Positions 8,471 through 18,695 of a stretch of 64,000 nucleotides of DNA are shown piece after piece. The notes under the pieces are model-generated. The model was not told where the DNA came from. It worked only from the letters and a program-made list of their open reading frames with translations, and did not search any database. Each line of letters begins with the position of its first letter. The stretch's first letter is position 1. The DNA lies in assembly GCF_002584535.1 (NCBI RefSeq), contig NZ_NUOT01000008.1, positions 1 through 64,000 of the forward strand, written 5' to 3'. The translations under genes and the position numbers were made by a program. Origin of the DNA: Bacillus cereus (lineage in GTDB: Bacteria; Bacillota; Bacilli; Bacillales; Bacillaceae_G).

Positions 8471-9703
8471 TTATGCCTGCTCTTCAAATAATCGTGCTAT
8501 TTCTATAATAACCTGAACAGCCTTTTCCATATTATCTACAGAAACGTATTCAAATTTACCGTGATAGTTTTCACCACCAGTAAAAATGTTTGGGGTTGGC
8601 AAGCCCATATATGATAATTGTGATCCATCCGTTCCCCCACGAATTGGTTGAATATTTGGTTCAATATCAAGTTTTTTCATCGCCTCATACGCAATATCAA
8701 CAATTTCTCTGACCGGTTCAATTTTCTCAAGCATATTATAGTACTGATCATTCATCTCAAGAATAATATTTTCCTCACCATACTTCTCTTGCATCTGCTT
8801 CGTAATATTCGTAATTTTTTCTTTACGAGCCTCAAAGTTTTCACGTTCAAAATCTCGAATGATGTAATGAGATTTACTTTGCTCCACATCACCATTTACA
8901 GAAATGAGATGATAGAAACCTTCATATCCCTCTGTATATTCTGGTGCTTCTTCTACTGGTAACTGCGCATGAAACTCCATCGCTAACTTACTTGCATTGA
9001 GCATTTTATTTTTTGCCGTTCCAGGGTGCGTATTATTTCCTTTAAAAATAAGTTTTGCACCTGCAGCATTGAAGCTCTCATACTCCAATCCTCCAAGTGG
9101 ACCTCCGTCCATTGTATAAGCGAAAGATGCTCCAAAAGCCTTCACATCAAAGTGAGATGGTCCACGACCGATTTCTTCATCAGGCGTAAATGCCACTCTA
9201 ATCTTTCCATGTTTAACTTGTGGGTTATGTAATAAATAATTCATAGCAGTCATAATTTCTGTAAGGCCAGCTTTATCATCAGCACCAAGAAGCGTTGTTC
9301 CATCGGTCGTAATTAAAGTGTGACCTTTATATGATGGTAATTCTGGAAATTGTTCTGGATTTAAAATAACATTCAATTCCTTATTCAATGTGATTGCCTT
9401 ACCATCAAAATTCTCATGAATTTGTGGTTTCACATTCTTCCCTGTAAAATCAGTTGCTGTATCTAAATGAGCTAAAAAACCAATTACAGGAACATTTTTA
9501 TCTGTATTAGCTGGAAGTGTTGCCATAACATAACCGTTTTCATCCATCGTTACTTCCGTCAAACCAATTTGTTTTAATTCTTCAACTAGTAATTTCCCAA
9601 ACTCAATTTGCCCCGGTGTTGATGGTACTGTATGACTTTCTTCATTCGATTGTGTATCTATCTTCACATATCTAGTAAATCTTTCTATAAGCTCTTGTCT
9701 CAA
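8471..9703 (-). CDS. pepT: Peptidase T (tripeptide aminopeptidase)
   Basis: 410-aa M20 family di-zinc aminopeptidase that releases the N-terminal residue of tripeptides in the cytoplasm. Metal-site motifs are present: [11 protein letters not shown] (His, catalytic Asp), [11 protein letters not shown] (bridging Asp), [10 protein letters not shown] (catalytic Glu/Glu), the TMDGG segment and the C-terminal FTGGENYHG His. The start is a TTG at 9703 with AAGGAGTG nine bases upstream; no ATG lies nearby. Monocistronic, with its own terminator. Confidence 0.96.
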   Translation of the reverse strand: MRQELIERFTRYVKIDTQSNEESHTVPSTPGQIEFGKLLVEELKQIGLTEVTMDENGYVMATLPANTDKNVPVIGFLAHLDTATDFTGKNVKPQIHENFDGKAITLNKELNVILNPEQFPELPSYKGHTLITTDGTTLLGADDKAGLTEIMTAMNYLLHNPQVKHGKIRVAFTPDEEIGRGPSHFDVKAFGASFAYTMDGGPLGGLEYESFNAAGAKLIFKGNNTHPGTAKNKMLNASKLAMEFHAQLPVEEAPEYTEGYEGFYHLISVNGDVEQSKSHYIIRDFERENFEARKEKITNITKQMQEKYGEENIILEMNDQYYNMLEKIEPVREIVDIAYEAMKKLDIEPNIQPIRGGTDGSQLSYMGLPTPNIFTGGENYHGKFEYVSVDNMEKAVQVIIEIARLFEEQA

Positions 9704-9863
9704 CTTATTTCACTCCTTTTTCATAAATCTCTCTTTATTATAATCCTCAAGACAAAATATTTTAAAGTTTTTGACTGTAACTAAATTATTATTTCTGTCA
9801 CATTTCGTATGTTGTCTCCATTGAAAAACACATGCTCTTCCTTAGTTAAAGCATAAAAATGTA

Positions 9864-9902
9864 AGAGTCTATTTTGAAAACAATACCATCAAAGTAGACT
9901 CC
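9864..9902 (-). terminator. Probable terminator after the VOC gene
   Basis: A stem of about 12 bp (GAGTCTACTTTG with CAAAATAGACTC, one wobble pair) with a moderately T-rich tail on the minus strand. Confidence 0.6.
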
Positions 9903-9951
9903 TATTATATTTAGATTATTATTAACGGAAACTTGGAACAAACAACTACTT

Positions 9952-10341
9952 TTATTTCTCTATATGCATAAGTACAATTCTCCATCCATCAGGATCTTCT
10001 ATCGTAATCCCCTTTTCTTTCCAGTATGGATTTTCTGGTTCAACTTCATAGTGCCCCATTGCACGTAACCTATTATTTACTTTTTCAATTTCACCTTTAT
10101 CCGGTATATAGAATACAAGTAAATTGTCTTTTGTTGGAGCTAGACATGGGCTGCCATTTATATGCCTCGTAAATTCTAAATGATATTCTAAATCAGGTAA
10201 TCCAAACATAACCCCATCATATCCTTCATGATTATGAAACTCACCGATACGTTTTAAACCTAAACCTTCTTCATAAAATGCAATAACTTCTTCAAATTTA
10301 TCTGTCGGCCGCGCAATTCTAAACTTGACCCAGTTCTTCAT
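9952..10341 (-). CDS. VOC family (glyoxalase/bleomycin-resistance fold) protein
   Basis: 129 aa with two beta-alpha-beta-beta-beta repeats typical of the vicinal-oxygen-chelate superfamily. The first half contains AFYEEGLGLKRIGEF and LEYHLEFTRH; the second half ends with GITIEDPDGWRIVLMH. Family members are small metal-dependent lyases, dioxygenases or drug-binding proteins. The substrate cannot be told from sequence. It stands alone and is divergent from the DUF2515 gene to its right. Confidence 0.85.
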   Translation of the reverse strand: MKNWVKFRIARPTDKFEEVIAFYEEGLGLKRIGEFHNHEGYDGVMFGLPDLEYHLEFTRHINGSPCLAPTKDNLLVFYIPDKGEIEKVNNRLRAMGHYEVEPENPYWKEKGITIEDPDGWRIVLMHIEK

Positions 10342-10561
10342 ACTTTTCTCTCCCTATAAAATCTCTTTACATTCTTATTTTTAATATAAGTGAATTCAAT
10401 GTTCATTACATCCCCCATTAGTACGAAGATAAGCGAATATATAAAATGCAAATTACTTGAAATACAGAGTACTACACATTAATTTATACTTTGCGTAATA
10501 AAATAGTAATAACCATTCTATCAAACTACTTTTTAAATCCATGTTAATGGGAGGAACTGGT

Positions 10562-11758
10562 ATGTATAAAAACGATCGAGAAAGAAAATGGAACGGTCCT
10601 TCCAAAGCCAAAGCAATCCCACTTTCTCTTTTAGAAGTAAAAAATGAGCTGAAGAAAAAAAGTAAACTCAAACAAATTCCTATTAAAACATGTAAATTAA
10701 CAAAAGAAGAGAAAATACTAATTCGTGAAATTAAAGAGCGAACAACACAACTAAACAAAAATAATGTGACGAGAACACGCGCTTATTATCAGTTTTACCT
10801 TCACCATCCTGAGATACACTGGGCTCTCCTTGGACATATGGTATCGCGTAATGGTGGTTGGAATATGACAGATTTAAAAGGAGATTTATACACAAAACTA
10901 TTATCGGAAAAAGATCAACTTACCTATTTCTCTTTTTTAGAGCGGGGAAACTGGTTAATCTTCCAAGATGTGTATCCACAATTTTTACTATATGAACAAA
11001 GTCTCAATAGATCTAAAACTCTCTTTTACCTTCTTCCCTATCTCAATGTCTCAACGTTTATGGAAACGATGTGGAACCATTTTTGGAAAACGGACAATCG
11101 CTATACATTAACTATAGCAATGATTATTAACGAACAAAGCTATTTAGAAAAAAGAGTCATTCAAAATGACCACTTTAAAAAGACCGTACTAAATAGCGTT
11201 GGCTTTCAACTCTTTGATTTCTTCCATTTTAATCATATCCTTTTTCCATACTATGAGGATGAGACCAAACAAAAAACATCGCTATTTGGTGATACAATGA
11301 AGCACTTCACCTCCTTACATGAACGGATTTTACTAGGCAAACGTTTGTACTCATTATTGTTTCGTAATGAGAAAACCTTATCAAAAGTAATAAATTGGGC
11401 TCATGATCATCCACATACTGCTTCACGAAAAGACTACTGGCCCCATTTATTTTCTGATGTAAATGAATCATTTTCTCGGGAATTTTATAAACGAAGAACA
11501 AAAAAATGTCAGCTCAGAAAAGGTGCAAAGCGTTTATACAGTCCTCAATTAATATATGCATGGAAAGATTTAGATCATGAAGATGCCGAGAAAGGAGACT
11601 GGTTTGAAGATTGGCATATCGTAGACTATTTCATTGAAAAGGGAGAAAATATAAATGGAAAGATCGAGGATAACTATTGCAAAACACTTGAAAAAATTGA
11701 ACTTGCAATTCTTACGAAAAAAAACATCCTTCTCCGAGATGAAGAAACTGAAAAGTAA
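10562..11758 (+). CDS. DUF2515 (YppC-like) protein of unknown function
   Basis: 398 aa from the ATG at 10562, with GGGAGG nine bases upstream; the ATG at 10541 lacks a ribosome site. A very basic N-terminus precedes an aromatic-rich body with stretches such as ARAYYQFYLHHPEIHWALLGHMVSRNGGWNMTD. I recognise this as the DUF2515 family of Bacillaceae (YppC in B. subtilis) with fair confidence. No enzymatic motif or signal peptide is visible. The next gene overlaps its end by 20 bp, so the two are probably coupled. Confidence 0.7.
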   Translation: MYKNDRERKWNGPSKAKAIPLSLLEVKNELKKKSKLKQIPIKTCKLTKEEKILIREIKERTTQLNKNNVTRTRAYYQFYLHHPEIHWALLGHMVSRNGGWNMTDLKGDLYTKLLSEKDQLTYFSFLERGNWLIFQDVYPQFLLYEQSLNRSKTLFYLLPYLNVSTFMETMWNHFWKTDNRYTLTIAMIINEQSYLEKRVIQNDHFKKTVLNSVGFQLFDFFHFNHILFPYYEDETKQKTSLFGDTMKHFTSLHERILLGKRLYSLLFRNEKTLSKVINWAHDHPHTASRKDYWPHLFSDVNESFSREFYKRRTKKCQLRKGAKRLYSPQLIYAWKDLDHEDAEKGDWFEDWHIVDYFIEKGENINGKIEDNYCKTLEKIELAILTKKNILLRDEETEK

Positions 11759-12137
11759 TTATCTACCGTTTGTAATTACGATAATTCTTTCTTGTTTCAT
11801 CGGAACATATTTAGACTTTCTATTTGTTAGCAAACAAATGTACACATTCCCAGTCAGGCCATTTCCAAATACATTTACAATTAATGTAGCTTTTACATTA
11901 TTGATATTGCCAGCCTTTACTGCTTTATTCTTGCTCATAGCAAAGAAATTATCTCCATTTTCAAGAATTCTATTTATTGTTTCAATAGGTGTTTGCGCAA
12001 ATATATCAGAGCAGATTGCTGAAAATGTAGGATTATTCACCCATAGTAAGAACTGGCATCATTCGTATTCCTTGTTTGGTTATATGCTTTTCCTGTTCTT
12101 CATATGGAATTTTTATCGATGGTTAAAAACGAAATGA
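11739..12137 (+). CDS. Small multi-pass membrane protein
   Basis: 132 aa from the ATG at 11739, which gives MKKLKSNYLPFV; an earlier in-frame ATG would extend it deep into the preceding gene. Four hydrophobic segments are seen: FVITIILSCFIGTYLDFLF, VAFTLLILPAFTALFLLIA, ILFIVSIGVCANI and YMLFLFFIWNFYRWL. The layout resembles the CBO0543 family of Bacillus membrane proteins, but I am not certain. It overlaps the DUF2515 gene by 20 bp in another frame. Its ribosome site is weak, which fits translational coupling. Confidence 0.65.
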   Translation: MKKLKSNYLPFVITIILSCFIGTYLDFLFVSKQMYTFPVRPFPNTFTINVAFTLLILPAFTALFLLIAKKLSPFSRILFIVSIGVCANISEQIAENVGLFTHSKNWHHSYSLFGYMLFLFFIWNFYRWLKTK

Positions 12138-12499
12138 CGATATTACAATATAGAAAATTACATATTATTAATTAACCTGCGAGATTACTGTTCGTTCTAA
12201 TTCCCTCCCTTATCAGCAGTCTTATTATCGATTGAATTAGAATTAAGATGTTAACCTTTTTGAGTTATACACTAAGTATTTCCCTGTTTGAATTTAGCAT
12301 AGTTTTCCCCGTTCATTCCCAACTATGAATATATTTACTCATTCTACAATGTGAATAGTGGTAACTATACATATATACAAATTGAATGCCCACTATTATA
12401 GGAATCGAGCTTCTTTAGGTTAAAGAATGATGGCTCTCAATCTTTGTAAAAATACACATTCCATTTCATTTAGGCTACCACTTATCGAAAATTGAAAGA
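12138..12499. other. AT-rich intergenic stretch, no feature seen
   Basis: About 360 bp between two convergent genes. I found no open reading frame with a ribosome site, no strong hairpin and no repeat. It could contain decayed sequence, but nothing supports a specific origin. Confidence 0.5.
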
Positions 12500-12694
12500 C
12501 TACAAAACAGTAACCGCATACCACTTAACTCCTATGAGAAGACTTAAAACTAGGACGATATAAATAGCAGACAAGTTCGTCACATTCTGCTTCGTGGACT
12601 GACCGTAATGATCTTCCGCGTTTCTTGCAACTAACATCGTTCCTAAAAGTGATACAATTACAATAATAATAACTAATGAAATTGCAAATTCCAT
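12500..12694 (-). CDS. Small two-pass membrane protein (64 aa)
   Basis: 64 aa from the ATG at 12694, preceded by AGAGGAGAG; the longer in-frame reading has no ribosome site. Two hydrophobic helices (AISLVIIIVIVSLLGTMLVA and SAIYIVLVLSLLIGVKWYAV) are linked by a short polar loop (RNAEDHYGQSTKQN). Function unknown. It is isolated, on the opposite strand from the preceding pair. Confidence 0.6.
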   Translation of the reverse strand: MEFAISLVIIIVIVSLLGTMLVARNAEDHYGQSTKQNVTNLSAIYIVLVLSLLIGVKWYAVTVL

Positions 12695-12945
12695 TGGCTT
12701 TCTCTCCTCTAAAACCAGTCTATTTGAACAGAAAATCGAACCGTTCAACTTAAAAAATTTTATATTTTTGGATGAGAACATAACCAAGAACCTTAAAGCA
12801 TACTACCTTTCTCTATTATAATAAGGGATGTTTATTCAAGAAGGACCATCCACTTCTACAATTTTTTGCTCATCCACTTTACAAGTGAAAACTGGTATTT
12901 CTCAGTAATTGCTATCACTAAAAAAATTAAAAAAACAATACAAAA

Positions 12946-12987
12946 AAGCAAACAACCTAATGAGTGTTTCTCATCGGTTGTTTGCTT
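12946..12987 (-). terminator. Terminator after the amino-acid permease
   Basis: A 12-bp perfect stem (AAGCAAACAACC/GGTTGTTTGCTT) followed by TTTTTT on the minus strand, about 95 bp past the permease stop. It fills most of the otherwise empty 12695-13079 gap. Confidence 0.88.
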
Positions 12988-13079
12988 GATATGAGCTCTC
13001 AAATACATTTAAGCTTTTATTCCTATATCAAAAATTTTTAGTGTCATTAATAAGAGCACTGCTTACCAAACGACGCGAA

Positions 13080-14471
13080 TTAACGGTTAATAACTTCATT
13101 CTCTGTCTGAACATCAACTGGAACACGTTTTCCTATTCCAAAAGCATAAAAACTAATGACAACGATTGCTAGGAAAACGATACCTACAATAAGTGAAATT
13201 CGTGTATCTTCATTGAACCACATACCGATTAATACCATAATTAAAAAGGCAATCGTTAAATAATTTGTAACAGGCGCAAAAGGCATTTTGAACGGATGAT
13301 TTTCCATTTCAGCTCCTTTTGCTTTTCTGAATCGAATTTGACTAATCAGGATGACAAACCACGGAACCATACCAGGAAGTACACTTGCGCTGTATACATA
13401 CACGAATAAGTTTTTTGGTGCAATATAACTTAAAACAACGCCAACTGCTAAACCAATTAACACACCAACCGTACCAAATAAAGGTACACCGTTACGGGAA
13501 ATTTTCGCAAAGTATTTTGGCGCTTGTCCATTCACCCCTAATGTATAAAGCATACGTCCTGCACTGTAAATACCACTGTTACAGCCAGACATTGCAGCTG
13601 TGATTACGACAAAGTTAATTAGTCCAGCTGCTGCTGTAATCCCAACTTTCGCAAAAGTTGCCACAAACGGGCTACCAATTGAATTTAGTTGATCCCAAGG
13701 ATAAACAGTTACAATAACAAAAATTGCACCAATATAGAAGATTAAAATACGCCAAATCGTACTTTGAATTGCTTTTGTTAACGTTTTTTTCGGATCTTTT
13801 GCTTCGCCAGCTGTAATCCCAATTAATTCGACACCTTGATAAGCCCCAACCACTAGTGATAAAGCAAAGAAGAATCCTGACCAGCCACCTGTAAAGAAGC
13901 CGCCATTTTCCCAAAGATTAGATAACCCAATTGCATTCCCTCCGTTACCCAATCCGAAGAAAATAAGTCCAAACCCTGCAATAATCATTAACATAATGGT
14001 AACGATTTTAATCATTGCAAACCAAAATTCAAACTCACCAAATGATTTAACAGAAATTAAATTCGCCGCACCAAGAATCACCATTGTGATGATACCTGGC
14101 ACCCAAGCAGGTAGATCTGGGAACCAGTACTGCATGTATGCCCCAACCGCTATAATTTCTGACATTCCAACAATTACCCACTGAAACCAGTTACTCCACG
14201 CCGTCATATACCCTGCTAATGGATGTATATACTTATGGCCAAATGTCGCAAATGAACCTGTTCCCGGCTCTACATACAACATTTCTCCCATCGCACGCAT
14301 AATAAAAAATATAAAAATTCCAGCAATTGCATAAGCAAGCATTACTGATGGGCCTGTCCATTGAATCGTGCTGGCCGATCCCATAAATAAACCAACACCA
14401 ATTGTGCCACCCAAGGCAATCATTTGAATGTGACGCGCTTCTAATCCCCTTTTTAGTTCTTTATTTGCCAC
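13080..14471 (-). CDS. APC-family amino-acid permease
   Basis: 463 aa, 12 predicted membrane segments, of the AAT subgroup of amino acid-polyamine-organocation transporters. Hallmarks are the N-terminal [23 protein letters not shown] and the loop [35 protein letters not shown] follows TM8. It resembles Bacillus AapA/YtnA-like permeases. The substrate could be alanine, glycine, serine or another neutral amino acid and cannot be assigned from sequence. Monocistronic, with a strong terminator downstream. Confidence 0.88.
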   Translation of the reverse strand: MANKELKRGLEARHIQMIALGGTIGVGLFMGSASTIQWTGPSVMLAYAIAGIFIFFIMRAMGEMLYVEPGTGSFATFGHKYIHPLAGYMTAWSNWFQWVIVGMSEIIAVGAYMQYWFPDLPAWVPGIITMVILGAANLISVKSFGEFEFWFAMIKIVTIMLMIIAGFGLIFFGLGNGGNAIGLSNLWENGGFFTGGWSGFFFALSLVVGAYQGVELIGITAGEAKDPKKTLTKAIQSTIWRILIFYIGAIFVIVTVYPWDQLNSIGSPFVATFAKVGITAAAGLINFVVITAAMSGCNSGIYSAGRMLYTLGVNGQAPKYFAKISRNGVPLFGTVGVLIGLAVGVVLSYIAPKNLFVYVYSASVLPGMVPWFVILISQIRFRKAKGAEMENHPFKMPFAPVTNYLTIAFLIMVLIGMWFNEDTRISLIVGIVFLAIVVISFYAFGIGKRVPVDVQTENEVINR

Positions 14472-14840
14472 TCCATTTCCTCCTCATCCACTATTCATAA
14501 GCGAGATACAATACTACAATTCCTATTAAGTAAAAAATAATAAGCAAGCGTCACTTTTTTTCTCTCTCTGAAAAGCTGCCCCTAAAATCCTTTTACTCCC
14601 CTTCGATCATTCGCAATAATCAGAAAAATAAATCCATCTTCCTTTCATCATAAAATTACAAAATTACTTATTTTATAATAATTTATCTTTCTGAGAAATA
14701 CAATTATTTTTTGAAAAATTATTATATACAAATTATTAGAAAATAATAACTATATTGGTAATTTAAAACAAAACTACAACCCAAAAAAAATCATATCATT
14801 CACATTACAAATGAACTAAAAAACTTAATTGTAATAACAT

Positions 14841-14873
14841 GTTCATCTTCTGTTCATAAACATTTCTTATTCT
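14841..14873 (+). promoter_or_regulatory. HssR-type direct repeat and promoter (original hssR/hssS promoter)
   Basis: GTTCAT at 14841 and again at 14852 (11-bp period), followed by a -10-like TATTCT at 14868, 16 bp after the start of the second repeat. The same geometry occurs at 16692 and 18696. The direct repeat GTTCATATT-N2-GTTCATATT is the known HssR site in Staphylococcus aureus. This copy suggests autoregulation of the kinase operon. Confidence 0.75.
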
Positions 14874-15123
14874 ACAAAAGTGAAAGGAGGAACACTCATA
14901 CTTATTACATTTTTGACTTTGTTGGATTTTTCAATCTCTTATATCATTTGTAGCCATCATTTGTATAAAGTGAAACTTCCATCAATTGGATTTTTCCCCT
15001 TATCCCCTACTGTTCAGTCACATGCCAGCAGTCAACTCCCTCCTATCTTCTGTGTTTTCTCAAAATCTTGATACGGAGGACTTACTTTCAAAAAATAGAA
15101 CGATAAATTAGAGGTGAAAAAAT
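14874..15123 (+). other. Leader where hssR is missing
   Basis: Between the HssR-type promoter and hssS there are ~250 bp instead of the ~670 bp expected for a response regulator gene. An AAAGGAGG ribosome site sits at ~14883, but no ATG follows at the right distance. None of the three frames shows receiver (DDD, K) or winged-helix motifs. A 63-codon reading from a GTG at 14880 is open but has no ribosome site of its own. Together with the AT-rich stretch 14472-14840, which holds nothing else I recognise, this makes the 652-bp gap to the permease. Confidence 0.65.
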
Positions 15124-16518
15124 ATGCGCTCGTTATATTCTAGATTTGTTATCATATCAGTTTTTATTATGCTGGTTAGTAGTATATTGGCATTTCTACT
15201 TACAAATGTATATTATCATGTTTATTTAAAGCCATATAACAGCGAGAAAATTTTAAAATATGCACAAGAAGTAAAATATTTATATGAGAAAAATACAGAA
15301 CAAAATAAAGATGATTATTTACAGTCTATTTCTAACCTTGGCTTTGAAGTCTACTTAGTAGACGATAAAAAACAAGGCAAGCGGTACAGTGATAATTTCA
15401 AGAAAATGAATATTAGCGAAGAGACACTTGAACATGTATTAAAAGGAAATATATACAATGGAATTGCAACGTACCCGAATCGTTTATTTGCTACTGGCTT
15501 TTTTGATAATACACTTTTAAATAGTATTGGGATTCCTATCGAAAACAATGGTAAGGGTTATGCGCTATTTATTCGTCCGGATATTCAACATCAATTTGGA
15601 GAATTACGTATTTTCTATGCTGTTTTATTAGGACTGATTATTATAATTAGTCTAATTTGTATCGCGGTAGCTACACGCTTTGTCGTTCGCCCTATTCAAA
15701 GATTTACACATGCGACAAAAGAGGTCGCAAGTGGTAACTATGATTTAGCACTACCAGAAAATCGCAAAGACGAACTTGGTACACTTGCAACTAGCTTTCG
15801 CAAGATGGCCCAAAAGTTGCAGAATGTAGATCGGATGCGACAAGAATTTGTTTCGAATGTTTCACATGAATTTCAGTCTCCCCTCTCATCTATTCAGGGA
15901 TTTTCCAAGACATTACAAACAAATGATTTAACGGTAGCGGAACAGAAACATTACTTAGAAATCATTGAATCAGAAAGTCGCCGATTGTCCAGTTTATGTA
16001 AACAATTATTAATGCTAGCTTCACTTGATAAACAAGATCTTACTTTACTTAAACAGCCTTTTAATCTAGGAAAGCAAATAAGAGATATTATTTTTATGCT
16101 TGAGTGGGAATGGAGAACAAAAGATCTTGCAGTTGAAATGGCTGTTCCTAACATGCAAATTTACGGAGATGAAAACTTGCTCTATCAAGTATGGACCAAC
16201 TTGTTTACCAATAGTATTAAATTTACAGAAAGTGCTGGGACAATTTCATTTGAAGCGGAAGAGCTAGACACAGAATGGCATATTTCGATTACTGATATGG
16301 GTATTGGTATACCCGAGAATGAAGTAAAAAAAATATTTGATCGATTTCATAAAGTTGATACTGCCCGAAATAGAAAAGTAAATGGCAGCGGATTAGGTCT
16401 TTCTATTGTAAAAAAAGTGATTGACCTTCATGAAGGAGCAATAACCGTTGATAGTGAACTTGGAAAAGGAACGACCTTCTCTATTTACCTTCCGAAACAA
16501 CAAGAAGGAACTATATAA
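15124..16518 (+). CDS. hssS: Haem-sensing histidine kinase HssS
   Basis: 464 aa. TM1 is at about residues 8-30, an extracellular sensor at ~31-162 and TM2 at ~163-184. A HAMP domain follows, then HisKA with His248 in SNVSHEFQSPL, and a HATPase domain with N, G1 (DMGIGIP), F and G2 (GSGLGLSIVKK) boxes. Length, His position and the adjoining haem-exporter genes match HssS of Gram-positive HssRS systems, which detects haem stress and phosphorylates HssR. The ribosome site is AGAGGTG. The partner regulator gene is absent from its usual place upstream, so this is an orphan kinase within the window. Confidence 0.85.
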   Translation: MRSLYSRFVIISVFIMLVSSILAFLLTNVYYHVYLKPYNSEKILKYAQEVKYLYEKNTEQNKDDYLQSISNLGFEVYLVDDKKQGKRYSDNFKKMNISEETLEHVLKGNIYNGIATYPNRLFATGFFDNTLLNSIGIPIENNGKGYALFIRPDIQHQFGELRIFYAVLLGLIIIISLICIAVATRFVVRPIQRFTHATKEVASGNYDLALPENRKDELGTLATSFRKMAQKLQNVDRMRQEFVSNVSHEFQSPLSSIQGFSKTLQTNDLTVAEQKHYLEIIESESRRLSSLCKQLLMLASLDKQDLTLLKQPFNLGKQIRDIIFMLEWEWRTKDLAVEMAVPNMQIYGDENLLYQVWTNLFTNSIKFTESAGTISFEAEELDTEWHISITDMGIGIPENEVKKIFDRFHKVDTARNRKVNGSGLGLSIVKKVIDLHEGAITVDSELGKGTTFSIYLPKQQEGTI

Positions 16519-16691
16519 ATCCATTTTAATTATTTCAACATATAAGTCGTTGCTATGTAGAATAAAAAGCTTTCTCTCTGACCGCTTCTATGCGTGGCCA
16601 GATGCTCTTGCTCACCTAAAAACAGGGGGGTATGTCATTACTTCAGTTTGTATTTATATATAAATTGTAGACTCTTCTTTTGTAACCTGTT

Positions 16692-16724
16692 GTTCATATT
16701 CCGTTCATATTTCCTCTTTATGAT
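16692..16724 (+). promoter_or_regulatory. HssR-type direct repeat and promoter of hrtBA
   Basis: GTTCATATT at 16692, two bases, then GTTCATATT at 16703: an exact match to the S. aureus HssR site. A TATGAT -10 hexamer begins at 16719, 16 bp after the second repeat start, and overlapping activator binding at -35 is implied. The 16519-16691 stretch before it holds nothing else. Confidence 0.9.
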
Positions 16725-16759
16725 AAGAACATAGAACAAAACAAGGAGGAACGAACCTA

Positions 16760-17824
16760 ATGTTTTTAGCACTTAAAGAATTAAAACAATCGAAATTACG
16801 ATACGGATTAATTGGTACAATCATGATGTTATTATCATTTCTTGTACTTATTATATCAGGTCTAGCAAATGGTTTATCACATGCTAATGCTTCTTCTTTT
16901 ATCGAAATGAAAGCAGACAAGTTTATAGTATCAGATGATGTAGATGGTAAATTATTACGCTCCCAAATCAAGAAAGAAGATGTAGATAAAGTATTAGCAC
17001 AGGTTGATGCAAAAGATGCTGTTCCGATGCATATTAAAGTGGCGACATTTGAAAAAGAAGGAAACTCAAATAAAGTTGATGTTGCCATTTTCTCAAGTAA
17101 ACAAGATTCATTCATTGCCCCAAAAGTTATTGAAGGAAAAAACGGTACGTTAGAAAACAATGAAGTTGTTGTTGATGAATCTATCAAGCAAAAAGGGATC
17201 AAACTTGGAGATGAGCTAGTAGAACCTATTTCTAAAAAGACTTTCAAAGTTGTCGGATTCTCGCAAAATCAAATGTTTAGTCATTCACCTGTTGTTCATA
17301 TGAATGAAAATGCATGGGATGCTATTGCACTTCCACATCAAAAAGATTACAGTGTAATTGCTCTAAATACTGATAAAAAAATCGACAATGCAAAAGTTAT
17401 TGATAAAAAAGAAGTATTACAAAGTATTCCAGGTTATAAAGAAGAACAAGGAACATTAACGATGATTATTGGGTTTTTACTTGCAATTTCAGCATTGTTA
17501 ATTGGTGTTTTCTTCTATGTCATTACATTACAAAAAACACATCAATTAGGTGTATTAAAAGCAATCGGAACAAAAAACTCATATTTAGCAAAAACTTTAG
17601 TTGTACAATCTATATTCTTAACTGGCGTTGCTCTTATCATCGGCATTGGCCTAATCTTTGCTGTAGAAGCTATTCTACCAGCTAGTATGCCGTTCTTATT
17701 AACAACAACAACAATCTTGCAATATATAGGTGTCTTTATCTTAATTAGTATACTGGGTACACTAATTTCTCTATATCAAGTATTGAAAGTAGATGCATTA
17801 GAAGCAATCGGAGGTGGCATGTAA
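16760..17824 (+). CDS. hrtB: Haem efflux ABC transporter permease HrtB
   Basis: 354-aa MacB/FtsX-type permease: TM1 at about residues 17-38, a large extracellular domain (~40-230), and three C-terminal TM segments. It can be followed along S. aureus HrtB by eye, including the N-terminal LKELKQSKLRYGLI pattern, FFYVITLQKTHQLGVLKAIG and the end KVDALEAIGGG. It forms the haem-extruding membrane pump with HrtA and protects against haem toxicity. Start ATG has AAGGAGG ten bases upstream. Its stop overlaps the hrtA start by 1 bp. Controlled by the repeat at 16692. Confidence 0.9.
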   Translation: MFLALKELKQSKLRYGLIGTIMMLLSFLVLIISGLANGLSHANASSFIEMKADKFIVSDDVDGKLLRSQIKKEDVDKVLAQVDAKDAVPMHIKVATFEKEGNSNKVDVAIFSSKQDSFIAPKVIEGKNGTLENNEVVVDESIKQKGIKLGDELVEPISKKTFKVVGFSQNQMFSHSPVVHMNENAWDAIALPHQKDYSVIALNTDKKIDNAKVIDKKEVLQSIPGYKEEQGTLTMIIGFLLAISALLIGVFFYVITLQKTHQLGVLKAIGTKNSYLAKTLVVQSIFLTGVALIIGIGLIFAVEAILPASMPFLLTTTTILQYIGVFILISILGTLISLYQVLKVDALEAIGGGM

Positions 17825-18537
17825 TGGTAACAGAATTAAAATGGGATAACTCATCGTCATTATTAAAGTTGGATCAAGTAAGTAAAGTATATGGCGATGG
17901 AGATACAGAAGTAACTGCTCTGCACCCAATTACATTAGATGTAAAAGAAGGCGAATTTATCGGTATTGTTGGTCCATCTGGTTCAGGAAAAAGTACATTG
18001 CTTTCCATTGCAGGGGCACTTTTATCTCCTTCAAAAGGAAATATCTATGTTTCTGGTCAAAACATAACAAGTTTATCAGAAAAAGAAATGACCGATATTC
18101 GTTTAAGAAAAATTGGATTTATATTTCAATTTGCAAACCTCGTACCTTTCTTAACAGTGAAAGAGCAACTCTTATATATCGCTAAGTTAAAGGGAGAAGA
18201 TAAAAAAGAAGCTGGTAAATTGGCAGAACAATTACTGAACACTTTTGGATTATCACATCGAATGAATCATTATCCAAACCAACTTTCAGGTGGGGAAAAA
18301 CAGCGGGTAGCCATTGCTCGTGCATTTATGAATAATCCAGATTTAATTTTAGCTGATGAACCTACTGCTAGTCTTGACTCAAAACGTGCTAGAGAAGTAG
18401 TTGAACGAATGAAAGATGAAGTTAAGAAAAATAAAAAAGCAGCGATTATGATTACACACGATGAAAAAATGCTTGATGTATGTGATCGAATTTTAACACT
18501 TCGCGATGGAAAATTACTACGAGAAAACGAAGTGTAA
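17824..18537 (+). CDS. hrtA: Haem efflux ABC transporter ATPase HrtA
   Basis: 237-aa ABC ATPase of the MacB/LolD type. Walker [11 protein letters not shown]-loop [11 protein letters not shown], signature [19 protein letters not shown] and Walker B LILADEP are intact, then the D-loop SLDS and switch His (MITHDE). The signature stretch matches S. aureus HrtA nearly residue for residue. It powers HrtB. It starts on the last base of hrtB (ATGTAATG arrangement) with GGAGGTGG as ribosome site, and is followed by a strong terminator. Confidence 0.92.
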   Translation: MVTELKWDNSSSLLKLDQVSKVYGDGDTEVTALHPITLDVKEGEFIGIVGPSGSGKSTLLSIAGALLSPSKGNIYVSGQNITSLSEKEMTDIRLRKIGFIFQFANLVPFLTVKEQLLYIAKLKGEDKKEAGKLAEQLLNTFGLSHRMNHYPNQLSGGEKQRVAIARAFMNNPDLILADEPTASLDSKRAREVVERMKDEVKKNKKAAIMITHDEKMLDVCDRILTLRDGKLLRENEV

Positions 18538-18563
18538 GAAAACATGTACAATAACAGTAGTCT

Positions 18564-18610
18564 AAAAAACTTTCTTATCCCTAGTCAAATAGGAAATAAG
18601 AAAGTTTTTT
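18564..18610 (+). terminator. Terminator after hrtBA
   Basis: A 15-bp stem (AAAAAACTTTCTTAT with ATAAGAAAGTTTTTT) ending in a run of seven T residues, just past the hrtA stop. Confidence 0.88.
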
Positions 18611-18695
18611 TCATTAACAGCACATTTTAATTTTTTGTTTACATCACAATTGAATCCCAATATAATAATTCAACAAACTTCATATGTAATATTGC

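Noticed and set aside
14880-15071. 63-codon open frame with hydrophobic start upstream of hssS
   Set aside because: Starts at a GTG without a ribosome site of its own and has no family resemblance; more likely leftover sequence where hssR is missing.
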